Under the pieces are notes generated by a model. That model did not search any database. It saw nothing but the letters and a program-made list of their open reading frames with translations, and was not told the DNA's origin. The position numbers were made by a program, and so were the translations under genes. 64,000 bases of DNA from Cylindrospermum sp. FACHB-282 (GTDB lineage Bacteria > Cyanobacteriota > Cyanobacteriia > Cyanobacteriales > Nostocaceae), in assembly GCF_014697195.1 (NCBI RefSeq), contig NZ_JACJRJ010000014.1:1-64000 (forward strand), given 5' to 3'. Shown piece after piece: positions 34,985 to 43,697 of the stretch; positions within the stretch are counted from its first letter, which is position 1; the number at the start of each line of letters is the position of its first letter.

Positions 34985-37153
34985 TTACAATGCCAAAAAC
35001 TTTAAGTGTTCTCCTGGTTGAGAGAGAAAAGTCTCCATAGTGCCTTGTAGTTTAATCTGACCTTTATCTATGAGTACGATCCAATCAGCGCGATTGACTA
35101 CGCTGGGACGATGAGTGATCAAAATTGTAGTTTTGCCTTTTCGTTCTTCCAAGAGGCGATCTAGTACTTGAGCTTCACTGACTGGATCGAGTCCAGCGGT
35201 GGCTTCGTCTAAAATTAGTACAGGTGGGTCGGTGAGGATGCCTCTGGCGATCGCTAATCGTTGTCTTTGTCCCCCAGAGAGATTTGCCCCAAATTCCCCT
35301 AAAACAGTTTGATACTTACTAGGCAATTGACTGATAAATTCATCCGCATCAGCGATTTCGCAAGCTTTGACAACTTGCTCAAAAGAGATATAAGGCGTTC
35401 CTAAGCGGAAGTTTTCCAAAATCGAACGACTCCAGAAATGAGGTTCTTGGGGTACATAAACCACCTGTTGTCGGAGACAATCGAGAGAAAGGTCTTGGAT
35501 GTTATAAAAGCCAATGCGGATATTGCCAGAGTTTGGCGGATATAAGCCGGCTATTACTTTGGCCAAAGTACTTTTACCACAGCCTGATTTACCAATGAAA
35601 GCAATAACTTTCCCACCGGGGAGCTTGAGGGAAAAATCCTCTAATAAATCAACTCTACCAGGGTGGTGAAATTGGAGATGGGAACAACGAATATCTGCAT
35701 CTCCAGAGATTTGTGCCGCTGGCCTTTGACTTCCTCCCACCACTTCTGGTGTAGCATCAATAACTTCTAGTAGGCGAGAAATTGCCGTTTGCGAGCGAAA
35801 GTATTCATCGACGAAGCCAACTAACAAGTTAATTAAAGCCAGAACATTTACCTGTAGGGCATTAAAAGCCAGCATTTGACCGATGCTTAATTGCCCCCGA
35901 ATCACCAGCATACTCCCTAGCCCAAGTAAAATGACACTACCAACGGTAGAGAAGAGTCTAGAAACAGTACCATTAATAATGCCGATTTGGATGGTGCTAA
36001 AAGCTAGATTGGCAACGCGTCCAAAGCGACTTTGGAATTCTTCCCAGAATTGGGGAGCGGCATTTGTGGTTTTGATTACCTGTGCACCTTTAAAAGTTTC
36101 CACCAACACACCTTGATTTTCTGCTCCCAACACCAAAAGTTGGCGGGTTTTTTGTTGGAGAATGGGCAAGAAAGGCAAGGTGGATAAAGTCATTAAGGCA
36201 GCGACGAAGAGGACTGCTAGCGTTAGTTGCCAGCTGTAAAATAGCATCAGCCCGAAAGAAATCATCGCAATAAAAAACTGGCTGGGTAACAGAATTACAA
36301 TCTGTGATACCAATTGGTTGATTTCATTGATATCTCGCAGTCGGCTAGTAATTTCACCACTGCGACGAGCTTCGTAGTAAGCCAAGGGTAACTGGAGAAG
36401 TTTGCGTCCAAAGTCTAAGACTAACCCTAATTGCAGTCGCTGACCAAAGTGAGCAATCATCGTTGCTTGTACTGCTTGCAGGCTACTACTAAATAAGCTC
36501 ATCACCACAACCGCTGTCACCACAACGGTGAGTAGCTGGGTATCTCCCCGTACTAGGACATCATCTGTAAGCAGTTGAATGAGGATGGGGGTACCGAGAC
36601 CGAGTAGACCCAGGACAGTATTGATCATCAAAACCTGAGTGAGTAGCCCACGGTAAGGCAAGATGCGCTTCAAAAAGCGTCCTAAGCCACCTTTTGATTC
36701 TTCTTGGGGCTGTTCAAAAAAGCGGGTAGGATCTGGCTCTAGTAAGAGCATTACCCCATTCCAAGCTGCTGTTAATTCGTCTCGGCTAACATAGCGGATG
36801 CCTACAGCAGGGTCGGCAATGACGTACTTTTTGCCTCGTTGGTCGTAGAGTACGACCCAATGGTAGCCATGCCAATGAATAATTGCTGGTAACTGGATTT
36901 CTCTGATGCGGTCTGCGATCGCTGGTGAAGCTTTAACTGCCCTGGCATTAAACCCTAGAGTTTCAGAGCCACGTTTTAAACCCAGCAAAGTTGTTCCTAG
37001 CTGTCCAGTACCTACAGCATCGCGGCTTTTAGTCATGCTTAAGAAGCGTCCGTAATGCTTGCAAATGGAGACTAGACAAGCTGCTCCACAGTCTTCCTCA
37101 CTTAACTGTAAAACACACTGATAATTTTTATTGGGTTTGAGTAGATTAAACAT
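34985..37153 (-). CDS. Peptidase C39-containing ABC transporter (leader-cleaving exporter)
   Basis: About 722 residues. ATG 37153 is chosen because AAGGG lies five bases upstream; a GTG at 37159 is the alternative. The N-terminal C39 cysteine protease has catalytic Cys in LSEEDCGAACLVSICKHYG (about 22) and His in IIHWHGYHWVVLYD (about 98). Six membrane helices span about 165-440. The ATPase domain has Walker A GKSGCGKSTL near 517, signature LSGGQRQRLAIARG near 625 and Walker B PVLILDEATAG. Such proteins cut after the GG of leader peptides and export the core. It is central to the locus: the HlyD-type adaptor is upstream and precursor genes lie on both sides. Confidence 0.95.
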   Translation of the reverse strand: MFNLLKPNKNYQCVLQLSEEDCGAACLVSICKHYGRFLSMTKSRDAVGTGQLGTTLLGLKRGSETLGFNARAVKASPAIADRIREIQLPAIIHWHGYHWVVLYDQRGKKYVIADPAVGIRYVSRDELTAAWNGVMLLLEPDPTRFFEQPQEESKGGLGRFLKRILPYRGLLTQVLMINTVLGLLGLGTPILIQLLTDDVLVRGDTQLLTVVVTAVVVMSLFSSSLQAVQATMIAHFGQRLQLGLVLDFGRKLLQLPLAYYEARRSGEITSRLRDINEINQLVSQIVILLPSQFFIAMISFGLMLFYSWQLTLAVLFVAALMTLSTLPFLPILQQKTRQLLVLGAENQGVLVETFKGAQVIKTTNAAPQFWEEFQSRFGRVANLAFSTIQIGIINGTVSRLFSTVGSVILLGLGSMLVIRGQLSIGQMLAFNALQVNVLALINLLVGFVDEYFRSQTAISRLLEVIDATPEVVGGSQRPAAQISGDADIRCSHLQFHHPGRVDLLEDFSLKLPGGKVIAFIGKSGCGKSTLAKVIAGLYPPNSGNIRIGFYNIQDLSLDCLRQQVVYVPQEPHFWSRSILENFRLGTPYISFEQVVKACEIADADEFISQLPSKYQTVLGEFGANLSGGQRQRLAIARGILTDPPVLILDEATAGLDPVSEAQVLDRLLEERKGKTTILITHRPSVVNRADWIVLIDKGQIKLQGTMETFLSQPGEHLKFLAL

Positions 37154-37278
37154 AGTCACCCTTCTGGATCAAAACTTGGTAAACAAGATCAGGGAATTTA
37201 GAATTTTAGATTTAGTGATTCTGCTTAACCCAAAATCCTCAAAGAGCAATTGATGATTGTTAAAACCCAATTGTGGGA

Positions 37279-38769
37279 TTACACATCTGTGATGAGTCTT
37301 CCTTTTCTGAGAATGAACTGAAGCACGGTTTCCCGACGGGAAATAATATCAGCGCGACCTTCCATTCCCGATTTGAGATCACACAAGTGCTCCCCTCTAC
37401 CCACATATAGAGTTTCTGGCTCAATTATTACTTCATAGGCAGTAGTTGGACTGTTTTTGTTCACTACTAGGGCATCTGGTGCCACAGTTTTCACAATTGC
37501 TTTGAGAGTTCCGTAGTCTGGGTAAGGACAGGCAGAAACCTGCATCTGGACTTTTTGACCCGGTTTCACCTTGTCAATATCTTTAGCCTGGACATAAGCC
37601 TTAATCTGTAAAGGAGCATCGAGGGGGGCAATTTGGGCGATCGCTTCACTTGGTTGCACCACCTGTCCTGGGTTGCGGAGATTGAGTTGCAGTAGTACAC
37701 CTGTAATCGGCGCTCGAATCACACTTTTACTTAAGTCAGTTCCTACTTGTTGTAGTTCTTGACGAGTGCGAACGAGTTGTTTTTGTAGTTCTAAACGCTG
37801 CTGGAGTAGAGACTCTCGTTCTCTTTTTAAACTGGCTAAAGTACCTTCACCCCTTGCTTGTTCTTGCCTAATCCGTTCAGATGCCATAGTGACGGCAGCA
37901 TTATTAGGATTGATCGCCGTTTTAGCCTTTTCTAGATTCATTTGGGCTATTTGAAGGGCTTGTTCTTTATCCTCCAAGAGGTTTTTAGCCGTAGCTTTGG
38001 CTTGTTCTAGCCTAGCTTGAGCAGACTTAAAGGCTTGGTCTTTTTCCTCAAATAGATTGAGAGGAACTGCTCCCGATTCGACTATCGGCTGCAATCGCTC
38101 TCGTTGCACTTGGGCTAACTTCAAGGCGGCTTCTGCTTCTTCTACAGTTGCTGTTAATACTTTTTCCCGCCGCAATCGCTCCAGTTGCACTTTGGCTAAT
38201 GCCAAGGCAGCTTCTGCTTGTGTCATTTCCGCAGTAGCTTTAATTTGCTGATCGCCATAGTTGCGTTCAGTACCACCTAGCTCCGCTTGTGCCGCCGAGA
38301 TTGTGCGGTTAATTAACTCAGTCTGGGACACAATCTGAGTATTGATTTGAACCAGTTGAGTACCGATTTGACCCAGTTGTAATTGACCCTGCTGAATAGT
38401 GTTTTGTAGTTGGCTCTTTTGAGTTTGCAGGCGGGAATCATCAACATAAGCGATCGCATCCCCCTGATTCACCACCTGATTTTCTCGGACATCAATCCTT
38501 TCAACAGTTCCAGCCGTGGCGGACTGAATAACCCGCAGTTCTCCCACAGGTCGGATAGTGGCAGGGACTTTGACTGTGACATTGTAATGGAGAACAGATG
38601 TGAGACTCATCCCTGCCACAAAGATAGTCAGCAACACTCCCCCTCCGATGCTAGTCCATTTATTGATATGAGGGAGAAACTCGTTAACTTCAATTAAATG
38701 GAGTTGCTCAGGAATCGGTTCATTCAATTGATCCCTAACATAGTTTTCCTCATGGCGTAAGGAGTTCAC
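37279..38769 (-). CDS. HlyD-family membrane fusion/adaptor protein
   Basis: 496 residues. One N-terminal membrane anchor (ISIGGGVLL-type segment near residue 40: GGGVLLTIFVAGMSLTSVLH). A lipoyl-like beta half follows (SATAGTVERIDVRENQVVNQ, GDAIAYVDDSRL). The coiled-coil hairpin of about 200 residues has heptad-like repeats (AEAALALAKVQLERLRREK, AEAALKLAQVQRERLQPI), then VIRAPITGVLLQLNLRNPGQ completes the split lipoyl domain. It bridges an inner-membrane exporter to an outer-membrane channel. It is immediately upstream of the C39 ABC transporter (125-bp gap), forming a type I-like secretion pair. No TolC-like gene is in the window. Confidence 0.93.
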   Translation of the reverse strand: MNSLRHEENYVRDQLNEPIPEQLHLIEVNEFLPHINKWTSIGGGVLLTIFVAGMSLTSVLHYNVTVKVPATIRPVGELRVIQSATAGTVERIDVRENQVVNQGDAIAYVDDSRLQTQKSQLQNTIQQGQLQLGQIGTQLVQINTQIVSQTELINRTISAAQAELGGTERNYGDQQIKATAEMTQAEAALALAKVQLERLRREKVLTATVEEAEAALKLAQVQRERLQPIVESGAVPLNLFEEKDQAFKSAQARLEQAKATAKNLLEDKEQALQIAQMNLEKAKTAINPNNAAVTMASERIRQEQARGEGTLASLKRERESLLQQRLELQKQLVRTRQELQQVGTDLSKSVIRAPITGVLLQLNLRNPGQVVQPSEAIAQIAPLDAPLQIKAYVQAKDIDKVKPGQKVQMQVSACPYPDYGTLKAIVKTVAPDALVVNKNSPTTAYEVIIEPETLYVGRGEHLCDLKSGMEGRADIISRRETVLQFILRKGRLITDV

Positions 38770-39453
38770 CGTATTGCACCTTTTATTTTTAATTGAGACA
38801 TCAACGGAAATTAGAGTTATTTAAATGTCGCATTTACGAAGATGGATGGCTTCAGATAAGTCTCCATAACTTGATTGGAAATCGCCTGCTACCGAAAAAC
38901 AACCCTCTAAGGTTATAACTTTAATTAAATCCCTAACGCCATTGTCAAAAGCAACACGAGAGTCAATATCAGGGTTTTTCCGCAATCAAATAGGAATCCT
39001 ATAGTTGGTCATGGTATATGATTAATAAAGGGGGAGAGAAAGTAAAACGCTAGGCGCGATAATAACCTTTCTCAAGTCTCGAACGTGGCTAAAACGTAGA
39101 GAAACAAAATAGAGGAGATAGCTCAAACTCTCTCAAAGTCCTCACTTACGTTGAGCGAGTCATTAAAATCTCCTCTCCCCCCTTCTTACTTGGTAAAGTT
39201 TCATATTCCCGAAATTTCTTAGCGGCAGTAGTTTTATTTGGTGCATTTAGTCCAAATATCGCGTTTAAAAACGGCATAGCCACTAACTTGGATATCTTGG
39301 CTAGGGTCAGAAGGAAGAAAGAACAAGTATCATGCAAAAATCTATTCATTATTTACTTTTGACTATTTAAAAGCCCCCACGGAATAGTCCGTACCTATCT
39401 AGGAAGCACTAGCGGTATTGCAGCTAATTTTTCCGGCTCATCTAGGGGACTAG
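38770..39453. other. Spacer with a copy of the precursor 3'-flank repeat
   Basis: 684 bp. The reverse frame at 39146-39349 is not supported. The part near 39300-39400 (GGTCAGAAGGAAGAAAGAA, then ATTCATTATT) resembles the flank found downstream of the tandem precursor genes (for example 41960-42010). It is probably leftover from duplication. Confidence 0.6.
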
Positions 39454-39732
39454 TTAAAGAATAGGTGGGGGAGGTAAGGCTGTAATGTTCCCAGGAATAG
39501 TTCCACCCAGTCCCAAAAGATATTGTGCCGCAGTATTCCTGGACCTATCCCAGCCAACAGAGAAGGTAGTGCTGCCTAAGGGAGTGGAGGCGGTTGACTC
39601 CAGGGAAAATACAACTCTTTCAGCAAAATTAGTGTTACTCAGACCAAAGTCAGCACCACCAGAAACAAGCTCCTGTTCCTGAACAGATAACTTGACGAGC
39701 AACTCGGATGCAATGATTTGATCTGACATCAT
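39454..39732 (-). CDS. Secreted-peptide precursor, Ala/Gly/Pro family (member 1)
   Basis: 92 residues (start 39732 or 39729). The leader MMSDQIIASELLVKLSVQEQ-ELVSGG is followed by a diverged family core: ADFGLSNTNFAERVVF, a unique middle (LESTASTPLGSTTFSVGWD), then NTAAQYLLGLGGTIPGNI and the end ALPPPPIL. It belongs to the seven-member family filling 39.4-44.1 kb. The core lacks Cys. The family resembles proteins annotated elsewhere as cyanobacterial 'CTB family bacteriocin', from memory. Confidence 0.75.
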   Translation of the reverse strand: MMSDQIIASELLVKLSVQEQELVSGGADFGLSNTNFAERVVFSLESTASTPLGSTTFSVGWDRSRNTAAQYLLGLGGTIPGNITALPPPPIL

Positions 39733-39840
39733 GATAAGCCTCTCTAAACCTACATCTTTTATGTAGGGGAAGGATCTAGAAAAAAAGAATAAGTCTGATG
39801 AAAAAATTTATTCATTCTGGACTTTTTGATCACACCACTC

Positions 39841-39935
39841 ACAAGTTGCTGCTTAGATAGGCAAGGCACTTTGGTTTGAAATCTGAATAACCTGACAAAC
39901 AACTTGAATGCAATGATTTGATTTGAGATGATGAG
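39841..39935 (-). pseudogene. Relic of a precursor gene (leader fragment without start codon)
   Basis: The minus strand reads SNQIIAFKLFVRLF, matching the family leader SNQIIxSxLFVxLS. Preceding bases are ATCATC where the working copies have ATG or ATGATG. The match stops after the leader. Immediately downstream is sequence like the 3' flank of intact members (TTTTTGATCACACCACTCAC, GCAAGGCACTTTGG), so the body of the gene was lost by an internal deletion. Confidence 0.65.
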
Positions 39936-39984
39936 TAACCTTACTTAACCTAACCTATAGGTTTTAGCTGGGGAAAAAGAAAAT

Positions 39985-40278
39985 TTATTTTAGTGTTCCA
40001 ATACTTAAGAAAGCTGGTGGAGTGATCACGGAAGTGTTTGCAGCGGTCTTAGTGCCTTTTCGTCCGCCTAGAGCATCGCTGATACTACCAGCAGGTCCAG
40101 AAAAGATTTGTCCCTGTGTATTCGTAGCCTTCCCCATATCAGTTGTTCCCGTGAGGGTACCGCCCTGTATAGGTAATGGGCCACTACCAAGTACAAGATC
40201 CTGACCGCCATTGATAAACTGTTGTTGCTCATCAGATAACGTGATAAACAACTGGGATGCAATGATTTGATTTGACAT
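39985..40278 (-). CDS. Secreted-peptide precursor (member 2, divergent core)
   Basis: 97 residues from ATG 40278. The leader MSNQIIASQLFITLSDEQQQ-FINGG has a perfect GG site. The core QDLVLGSGPLPIQGGTLTGT continues TTDMGKATNTQGQIFSGPAG and ends VITPPAFLSIGTLK. It keeps the SGPAGS-like stretch of its paralogues but lacks the TAAQDFLGLGG block, so it is the most divergent member. An upstream in-frame ATG at 40287 would add MLN. It contains no Cys and is on the same strand as the transporter. Confidence 0.7.
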   Translation of the reverse strand: MSNQIIASQLFITLSDEQQQFINGGQDLVLGSGPLPIQGGTLTGTTDMGKATNTQGQIFSGPAGSISDALGGRKGTKTAANTSVITPPAFLSIGTLK

Positions 40279-40503
40279 ATTCAACAAAAGTGTTCTGAAA
40301 TTGGAGAAGACAACTACCGCCTAATCGGCAGAAACCTTTAGTACCCACATTGCTCATTTCACTCTTGACCTTTTTTTGAATTGAATTGACGCTCTCAGAA
40401 CCACCACTTTCCTATCTTTGCTTGCAGATGGGAAGCGTTCTCATATAACAGCTGATTTTTGTCTGATCACCTGAAGTAATGTTTAAGAAACAGTGGTGGT
40501 TAT

Positions 40504-40815
40504 TTACCCTGGGTTTGCGGCCACTGGGGCCACATCTGCGCCAAGCATGGGTGCAGGAGCCAAAGCTCCAATGTCTGTAGGAATAGCTGCACCCGATCCT
40601 AACAAAGCTTGTGCAGAGTTACTGATGTAATTCTTCTGGAGTCTGGTGTTGGAAGTATTACCCAAAGGGCCAGAAGTCGTTGTCCCCTGTTGATTGACAA
40701 CGTCTTGAGTAAAGTTACTGTTACTCTGCTCAGAGCTGGCGCTACCAACTAGAAGCTCCTGTTGTTCCTCACATAAGTCTACAAACAACTCAACAGCCAT
40801 GATTAGATGTGACAT
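40504..40815 (-). CDS. Secreted-peptide precursor-like gene with lost GG site (member 3)
   Basis: 103 residues from ATG 40815. The leader-like start MSHLIMAVELFVDLCEEQQE-LLVGS aligns with the family but the cleavage site reads G-S instead of G-G, and a Cys replaces the usual Ser/Asp (LCEEQQ). The rest keeps family blocks: ASSEQSNSNFTQDV, QQGTTTSGPLGN, SAQALLGSGAAIPTDIGAL and an Ala/Pro end. It may be poorly processed or decaying. Confidence 0.65.
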   Translation of the reverse strand: MSHLIMAVELFVDLCEEQQELLVGSASSEQSNSNFTQDVVNQQGTTTSGPLGNTSNTRLQKNYISNSAQALLGSGAAIPTDIGALAPAPMLGADVAPVAANPG

Positions 40816-40907
40816 AGTTCTTAGCCCTACTAATGCAATCTTGAACAATAAGGATTCCAGACACTAAGAAAGCAGATGAACTTTTCCCTAACCCATTCAC
40901 CCTTGGG

Positions 40908-41046
40908 AAAACCTGTCCAAAATTGGTGGTTCCAACGCTAGTTGGAGGCTTGGAGAATCTCGTTTTCACGCAAAATATTGGGTGATGCCGCCCTGCGCAC
41001 CGAGTTTACCCATCTAACGAATAGATTTTGGCTCAGGAACCGCAGG
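40908..41046. repeat. Interspersed repeat family A (copy 3)
   Basis: CTTGGGAAAACCTGTCCAAA, ATTGGTGGTTCCAACG, AATCTCGTTTTCACGCAAAA and TTGGGTGATGCCGCC match the copies at 8.2-8.6 kb (reverse) and 24.1-24.3 kb. The inverted ends have decayed here. The copy lies between two precursor genes. Confidence 0.85.
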
Positions 41047-41159
41047 AGAAGAAACCTTGAGCGCCCATTGTGTCATGGGCGACAACGACAACAAAGTTAA
41101 CCTGGCAATTCCTGAACTAAACCTGTCCAGCAGTTGGGTGTGATATCTGATTTTTTTAG

Positions 41160-41438
41160 TTACCCAAGGACGGGTGTGGGGGGTAAAGCTCCTATGCCTT
41201 CAGGAATTTCTCCACCCAAGCCTAAGAAATCTTGGGCTGCGGTATTGGTAAGATTACTAGTTCCTGCGGAGTTAGCGAAGCTGCCACCAGGGCCGGAAGA
41301 AGTTGTCCCCCGTAAGGCACTAATTCTGTTGGCGAAATTGCTGTTACTCAGTTCAAAGTCAGCGCCACCAGCTAGAAACTGCTGTTGTTCATCAGATAAA
41401 GGGACAAACAACTTAGATGTAATGATTTGATTTGACAT
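41160..41438 (-). CDS. Secreted-peptide precursor, Ala/Gly/Pro family (member 4)
   Basis: 92 residues from ATG 41438. The leader MSNQIITSKLFVPLSDEQQQ-FLAGG has a canonical GG. The core ADFELSNSNFANRISALRGT continues through TSSGPGGSFANSAG, NLTNTAAQDFLGLGGEIPEG and the end IGALPPTPVLG. This is close to a family consensus and lacks the long Ala/Pro tail of members 5-7. A GTGAGCCTC-type flank precedes it. The core is hydrophobic, Gly/Ala/Asn-rich, without Cys, consistent with a class II-like secreted peptide. Confidence 0.78.
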   Translation of the reverse strand: MSNQIITSKLFVPLSDEQQQFLAGGADFELSNSNFANRISALRGTTSSGPGGSFANSAGTSNLTNTAAQDFLGLGGEIPEGIGALPPTPVLG

Positions 41439-42091
41439 GATTGTGAGCCTCACTTAGATATTTCTCAAACAAAGGATTTAGGACTTCACAGATAGAAAAC
41501 AGCAAAGATGGGGTATGTTTTGTGTGATTAAAAGTGCGAAGAAAGTGCGTTAGGGAATGCACACTACGGGTAGGATGGCAGACTCATCAAACAACCATCT
41601 CTTCTCTTCGAGACGCTAGACCTTGGGGCAGCATAGCCTCTGGCGATAGGAGACAGCCTCAAGCTAGGAACGAGGGTAAATTTGTACCGTATGTAAGTCC
41701 TAGGATTCCAGAAACTGGCTTGCGGATAATTTTCTCTGAGGCATTTACCCAGATGATTGGGTTGTGCCAAAGGGTAGATAACAAGAAGCCTCTGGAATCC
41801 ACAGCTATTACTACCATCTCAAGAGAATAAATTTTGATCATCCTTCTTGTTTAGTGCCATAACAACAAGGGAGTAAACCCTGTGCTGTCTTGATAAAATC
41901 AGCAGGATGACTTCTGCAATGGTTGATTCTTCAGGATAGAAATGGCAGATTTTGCCTAAGGGCAGAAGGAAGAAAGTATTGATTCATTCTTCATTCTTGA
42001 TTGTTTGATCACCCCAGTCACTATTGCTTACCGTCAGGTACAAAGCACTCTGGAGTGACATCTGCCGAATTTTTGTTACTGATGGGAATGC
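41439..42091. other. Spacer; right part is the first copy of the repeated precursor flank
   Basis: 653 bp without a supportable gene. The part from about 41850 onward (TAGTGCCATAACAACAAGGG through GTCAGGTACAAAGCACTCTG) is repeated with a 788-bp period at 42.64 kb and again near 43.43 kb. Confidence 0.65.
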
Positions 42092-42451
42092 TTAGACTGT
42101 GGGGACGGCGGCGATCGCACCGGGGACTACGGCGATCGCACCAGGGATGGGGGCTGGAGCTGGGGCGACATTTCCATTCAGAACAGGTGCAGCACCCAAG
42201 GCGCCGACGTCCGCAGGAATGGTTCCACCCAAGCCCAAGAAATCTTGCGCTGCGGTATTGGTCGCATTATTAATTGCGCTAGAGTTGCCTGTGCTGCCAC
42301 CGGGGCCGGAAGCAGTTGTTCCCTGTAATGTTGCCAGTCTGTTGGCGAAATTGCTGTTACTTAATTCAAAGTCGGCGCCACCAGCTAAAACCTGTTGTTG
42401 TTCATCAGATAAGGTGACAAACAACTCAGATTGGATAATTTGATTTGACAT
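42092..42451 (-). CDS. Secreted-peptide precursor, Ala/Gly/Pro family (member 5)
   Basis: 119 residues. Leader MSNQIIQSELFVTLSDEQQQ-VLAGG, then the core ADFELSNSNFANRLATLQGT, TASGPGGSTGNSSAINNATN and TAAQDFLGLGGTIPADVGAL. The extended Ala/Pro/Val tail includes NVAPAPAPIPGAIAVVPG. It is almost identical to member 6 except for a few substitutions in the leader, core and tail. Ribosome site GAAGC lies upstream. There is no Cys. It lies in the tandem array and each member probably has its own promoter because the 5' flank is conserved. Confidence 0.8.
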   Translation of the reverse strand: MSNQIIQSELFVTLSDEQQQVLAGGADFELSNSNFANRLATLQGTTASGPGGSTGNSSAINNATNTAAQDFLGLGGTIPADVGALGAAPVLNGNVAPAPAPIPGAIAVVPGAIAAVPTV

Positions 42452-42879
42452 GATTCTTTGCTTCAGTTAGGTATTTGTAAAAAAATGGATTCTAGAGACT
42501 GACTTGCTGCCTCCAGTTTGCCCTAACCCCTAAAGCTAGAGGATGGGGTGGTGAGAAAAAGTCCAAGACAGGTCATCTCTAGAATCCATAGATGCCGCTA
42601 TCTCAGGAGAAGAAACTTTGAGTGCCCTTCTTATTTGGTGCCACAACAATAAGGGAGTAAACCCCCTGCTGTCTTGGAAAACTAAACAGGGTGACCTCTG
42701 CAATGGTTAGCTATTCGGGATAAAAATTGCAGATTTGGTTTGGGGGAAGAAAGAAGGAATAACGTATTGATTCATTCTTCATGCTTAATTGTTTGATCCC
42801 CCCACTCACTATTGCTTACCGTCAGGTGCAAAGCACTCTGGAGTGACATCTGCCAAATTTTTGTTACTGATGGGAATGG

Positions 42880-43239
42880 TTAGACTGTGGGGATGGCGGC
42901 GAGGGCACCGGGGACGGCGGCGATCGCACCAGGGATGGGGGCTGGAGCTGGGGCGACATTTCCATTCAGAACAGGTGCAGCACCCAAGGCGCCGACGTCC
43001 GCAGGAATGGTTCCACCCAAGCCCAAGAAATCTTGCGCTGCGGTATTGGTCGCATTATTAATTGCGCTAGAGTTGCCTGTGCTGCCACCGGGGCCGGAAG
43101 CAGTTGATCCCTGCAATGTTACCTGTCTGTTGGCGAAATTACTGTTACTTAGTTCAAAGTCGGCGCCACCAGCTAAAACCTGTTGTTGTTCATTAGATAA
43201 GGTGACAAACAACTCAGATTGGATAATTTGATTTGACAT
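42880..43239 (-). CDS. Secreted-peptide precursor, Ala/Gly/Pro family (member 6)
   Basis: 119 residues, a recent duplicate of member 5. The leader is MSNQIIQSELFVTLSNEQQQ-VLAGG. The core differs at RQVTLQGSTASGPGG (versus RLATLQGTTASGPGG), and the tail ends PGALAAIPTV. A TGAGGCAAAG ribosome site lies five to ten bases upstream of ATG 43239. Differences are concentrated at a few codons, suggesting early divergence after duplication. Confidence 0.8.
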   Translation of the reverse strand: MSNQIIQSELFVTLSNEQQQVLAGGADFELSNSNFANRQVTLQGSTASGPGGSTGNSSAINNATNTAAQDFLGLGGTIPADVGALGAAPVLNGNVAPAPAPIPGAIAAVPGALAAIPTV

Positions 43240-43697
43240 GATTCTTTGCCTCAGTTAGGTATTTCTAAAAGAATGCATTCTAGAGACTGACTTGCTGCCT
43301 CCAGTTTGCCCTAACCCCTAAAGCTAGAGGATGGGGTGGTGAGAAAAAGTCCAAGACAGGTCATCTCTAGAATCCATAGATGCCGCTACCTCAGGAGCAG
43401 AAACTTTGAGTGTCCTTCTTGTTTAGTGCCACAACAACAAGGGAGTAAACCCCCTGCTGTCTTGGAAAACTAAGCAGGGTGACCTCTGCAATGGTTAGCT
43501 ATTCGGGATAAAAATTGCAGATTTGGTTTGGGGGAAGAAAGAAAGAAGAACTTACCAGTACAATGCCATATTGATTTATTCTTCATTCTTGAATGTTTAA
43601 TAACCCCCACTCACTATTCCCTACCGTCAGGTGCGAAGCTCTCTGATGTGACTGCTGATTTTTGGACTTACCGATGGGAATGCTGAGAGAATAGCGA

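Noticed and set aside
39146-39349. 67-codon minus-strand frame starting MNRFLHDTCSFF, at first taken as another peptide precursor
   Set aside because: It lacks the leader and GG site, has no ribosome site, and overlaps a copy of the flank repeated downstream of the precursor genes.
39841-39905. Reading CLSKQQLVSGV as the conserved leader end of the relic precursor
   Set aside because: That stretch aligns better with the 3' flank repeated after intact precursor genes, so the resemblance is coincidental.
41534-41841. Overlapping frames on both strands between precursor members 4 and 5
   Set aside because: They overlap each other in opposite directions, lack ribosome sites and do not match the precursor family.
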